This document shows, one piece after another, positions 11,910 to 13,179 of a stretch of 13,179 nucleotides of DNA. The translations under genes were made by a program, and so were the position numbers. The DNA is from Desulfitobacterium_A sp034927245. GTDB lineage: Bacteria > Bacillota > Desulfitobacteriia > Desulfitobacteriales > Desulfitobacteriaceae. The notes under the pieces were generated by a model, which saw only the letters and a list, made by a program, of their open reading frames with translations, made no database searches and was not told where the DNA came from. Each line of letters opens with the position of its first letter. The stretch's first letter is position 1. The DNA is taken from the NCBI RefSeq assembly GCF_034927245.1, contig NZ_JAYFQK010000036.1:1-13179 (forward strand), written 5' to 3'.

Positions 11910-12938
11910 ATGCTTTTAAAAATAACAAATGAGGATTTACTAAAAAAAATAGCATCATTCGGAATATTGATCCTGATTGCCTACTTGTTAAAAGACATGG
12001 CGAATTTATTTTTACTGACCTTTATTTTTTCATTTATCCTTTATAGTCTTCAGAATTTCATCTTTCATAAAATCAAAAGTATGAATATCAACCGAACCGA
12101 AATTACAGTTACATTATTTTTAGTTATTATCACTGCCGCTGTCTTTTTCTTATTCAAATACATTCCTGTCTTAATAAAGCAATGTATAACCATCGGAAAC
12201 CAATTCATTAATTTCAAAATCAATTATCAGGGGGAATTTGACCCCAGAATTGTCAATATGGTTCAGTCAACGATTGAATCATATGTCAAAAGTGGAGGGA
12301 GTTTTCTTCTCCAAACCGCTGGCAGTGTTTGGACATTTAGCCTCGACACTTTTATTGCCTTAATCTTAAGCCTATTTTTTATTTTAGGAAAAGAACCCTT
12401 ACTGGAATTTATTCGTAACCTTGAGTCTAGTCATATCGGTTTTGCCATTAAATTTTATCGAAAAATTGGAGCCTCCTTTTTAGGTTCCTTTGGGAAAGTT
12501 ATGCAAGTGCAAATTCTGATTGCGCTTATCAACTCATTGTTATCCGTTATTATTTTATTTATTTTGGGATTTCCCCAGGTTTTGGGGCTAGGCTTTATGA
12601 TATTTATGCTGGGGCTTATTCCTGTGGCAGGGGTCATTATCTCGTTAATTCCTTTAAGTATTATTGCCTATAAACTCGGAGGATTTATCAAGGTTATTTA
12701 TGTGTTTGCACTCATCATCGTGCTTCATGCTCTGGAATCCTATGTATTAAATCCTAAACTCATGAGCGTGAAAACCAAACTTCCGGTTTTCCTCACCTTT
12801 GTTATCCTGATTATTTCCCAACATTTCTTTGGGATTTGGGGACTCCTCTTCGGGGTGCCGATGTTTATATTTTTATTGGATTTACTCGATGTAAAAACTA
12901 TTAACTCCGATAAAAAGCAAAACGCATTTAGACCGTAA
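11910..12938 (+). CDS. AI-2E family transporter (UPF0118/PerM type)
   Basis: A 342-residue polytopic membrane protein of the AI-2E transporter family; members have been linked to export of autoinducer-2 or to Na+/H+ antiport, and the substrate here is unknown. About eight transmembrane segments are visible: a pair at about 14-50, one at 64-86, then after a soluble loop of about 60 residues (INFKINYQGEFDPRIVNMV) the conserved C-terminal half. That half contains ILGFPQVLGLGFMIFMLGLI, PVAGVIISLIPLSIIAYKLG, ALESYVLNPKLMSVKTKLP and FFGIWGLLFGVPMFIF, which match the family signature. The ATG at 11910 has GAGGGGAAG 8 bases upstream. It is divergent from the TetR gene, which probably regulates it. 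The terminator stem begins inside its last codons. Confidence 0.92.
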   Translation: MLLKITNEDLLKKIASFGILILIAYLLKDMANLFLLTFIFSFILYSLQNFIFHKIKSMNINRTEITVTLFLVIITAAVFFLFKYIPVLIKQCITIGNQFINFKINYQGEFDPRIVNMVQSTIESYVKSGGSFLLQTAGSVWTFSLDTFIALILSLFFILGKEPLLEFIRNLESSHIGFAIKFYRKIGASFLGSFGKVMQVQILIALINSLLSVIILFILGFPQVLGLGFMIFMLGLIPVAGVIISLIPLSIIAYKLGGFIKVIYVFALIIVLHALESYVLNPKLMSVKTKLPVFLTFVILIISQHFFGIWGLLFGVPMFIFLLDLLDVKTINSDKKQNAFRP

Positions 12939-12960
12939 GGGTCGGCTGCGTTTTGCTTTT
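12912..12960 (+). terminator. Rho-independent terminator, probably bidirectional
   Basis: AAAAGCAAAACGCA (12913-12926) pairs perfectly with TGCGTTTTGCTTTT (12947-12960), with a smaller GACC/GGTC hairpin in the loop, and runs into T4. The left arm overlaps the last four codons of the permease gene. It separates two convergent genes and, with A-rich and T-rich flanks, could serve both. Confidence 0.85.
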
Positions 12961-12989
12961 AAAAATTACGATCTATTGTTAACCCAAAA

Positions 12990-13179
12990 TTATTTTTGCT
13001 TTAGATAATTATCCATTGCCGCAGCGGCTTTCTTTCCTGCGCCCATGGCCAGGATTACCGTTGCTGCACCGGTGACAATGTCACCGCCGGCAAATACGCC
13101 GGGGATTGAGGTTTCCATTGTCTCTTCATTAACGACAATATTGCCGCGTTTGTTCAGTTCCAAGCCTTCTGTGGATGTC
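12990..13179 (-). CDS. gltA: Glutamate synthase small-subunit/GltA-type NADPH oxidoreductase, C-terminal end
   Basis: Only the last 62 residues lie in the window; the gene continues past the right edge. The translation TSTEGLELNKRGNIVVNEET, METSIPGVFAGGDIVTGAAT, VILAMGAGKKAAAAMDNYLK ends at TAA 12990. GVFAGGDIVTGAATVILAMGAGKKAA is the C-terminal FAD-binding signature of the glutamate synthase beta-subunit family, which passes electrons from NADPH through FAD. In Clostridia the single-gene homotetrameric form is called GltA. The related NfnB/SudA subunit of ferredoxin:NADP oxidoreductase shares this end, and the visible part cannot separate them. Convergent with the permease gene, sharing its terminator. 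Confidence 0.85.
   Translation of the reverse strand, partial: TSTEGLELNKRGNIVVNEETMETSIPGVFAGGDIVTGAATVILAMGAGKKAAAAMDNYLKQK

Overview
The window looks like part of a low-to-moderate-GC Bacillota (Firmicutes) chromosome, most likely a spore-former-type Clostridium or Desulfitobacterium/Desulfosporosinus relative. The evidence is strong GGAGG-type ribosome sites, GTG and TTG starts, Amj, DegV, AI-2E-type permease and GltA-type genes, and many small lipoproteins. The genus is inference only. No rRNA, tRNA, CRISPR array or intact insertion sequence was seen.

Region 1 (about 1-5990) is an accessory, cassette-like array. Small genes, almost all on the minus strand, are separated by about ten copies or part-copies of an 80-85 bp imperfect palindrome. 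The outer arms read roughly CATATAACG ... GTTATATGAAGTCG. The inner arms differ in sequence from copy to copy but stay complementary within each copy. The centre is a conserved, asymmetric GCGYCC-AACC...CATCTTGGCAAA segment. This layout closely resembles integron attC sites, although the end boxes only partly fit the attC consensus. Cargo includes an Amj lipid II flippase, two lipoproteins (one cut by an in-frame TAG), three miniature sigma-70 region-4-like proteins (one with a clean 17-residue internal loss), a ribbon-helix-helix gene with a stop at codon 3, an exported C-terminally anchored protein, and fragments of VOC, homocysteine S-methyltransferase and GNAT genes.

Region 2 (about 5990-7430) is the array edge. 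It holds a three-helix small membrane protein, a GC-rich repeat also found inside the array, and the catalytic half of a tyrosine recombinase that lacks its N-terminal core-binding domain. The region closes with a strong hairpin.

Region 3 (7432-13179) looks like ordinary chromosome. It contains a DegV fatty-acid-binding protein and a radical SAM/SPASM protein. Divergent from the latter is a homologous protein that has lost every cluster cysteine, with a perfect 21-bp inverted repeat between the two. Next come a TetR regulator divergent from an AI-2E-family permease, with a palindromic candidate operator between them, and the 3' end of a GltA-type glutamate synthase small subunit.

The two systems most worth attention are the attC-like cassette array with a decayed recombinase at its edge, and the active/inactive radical SAM pair.
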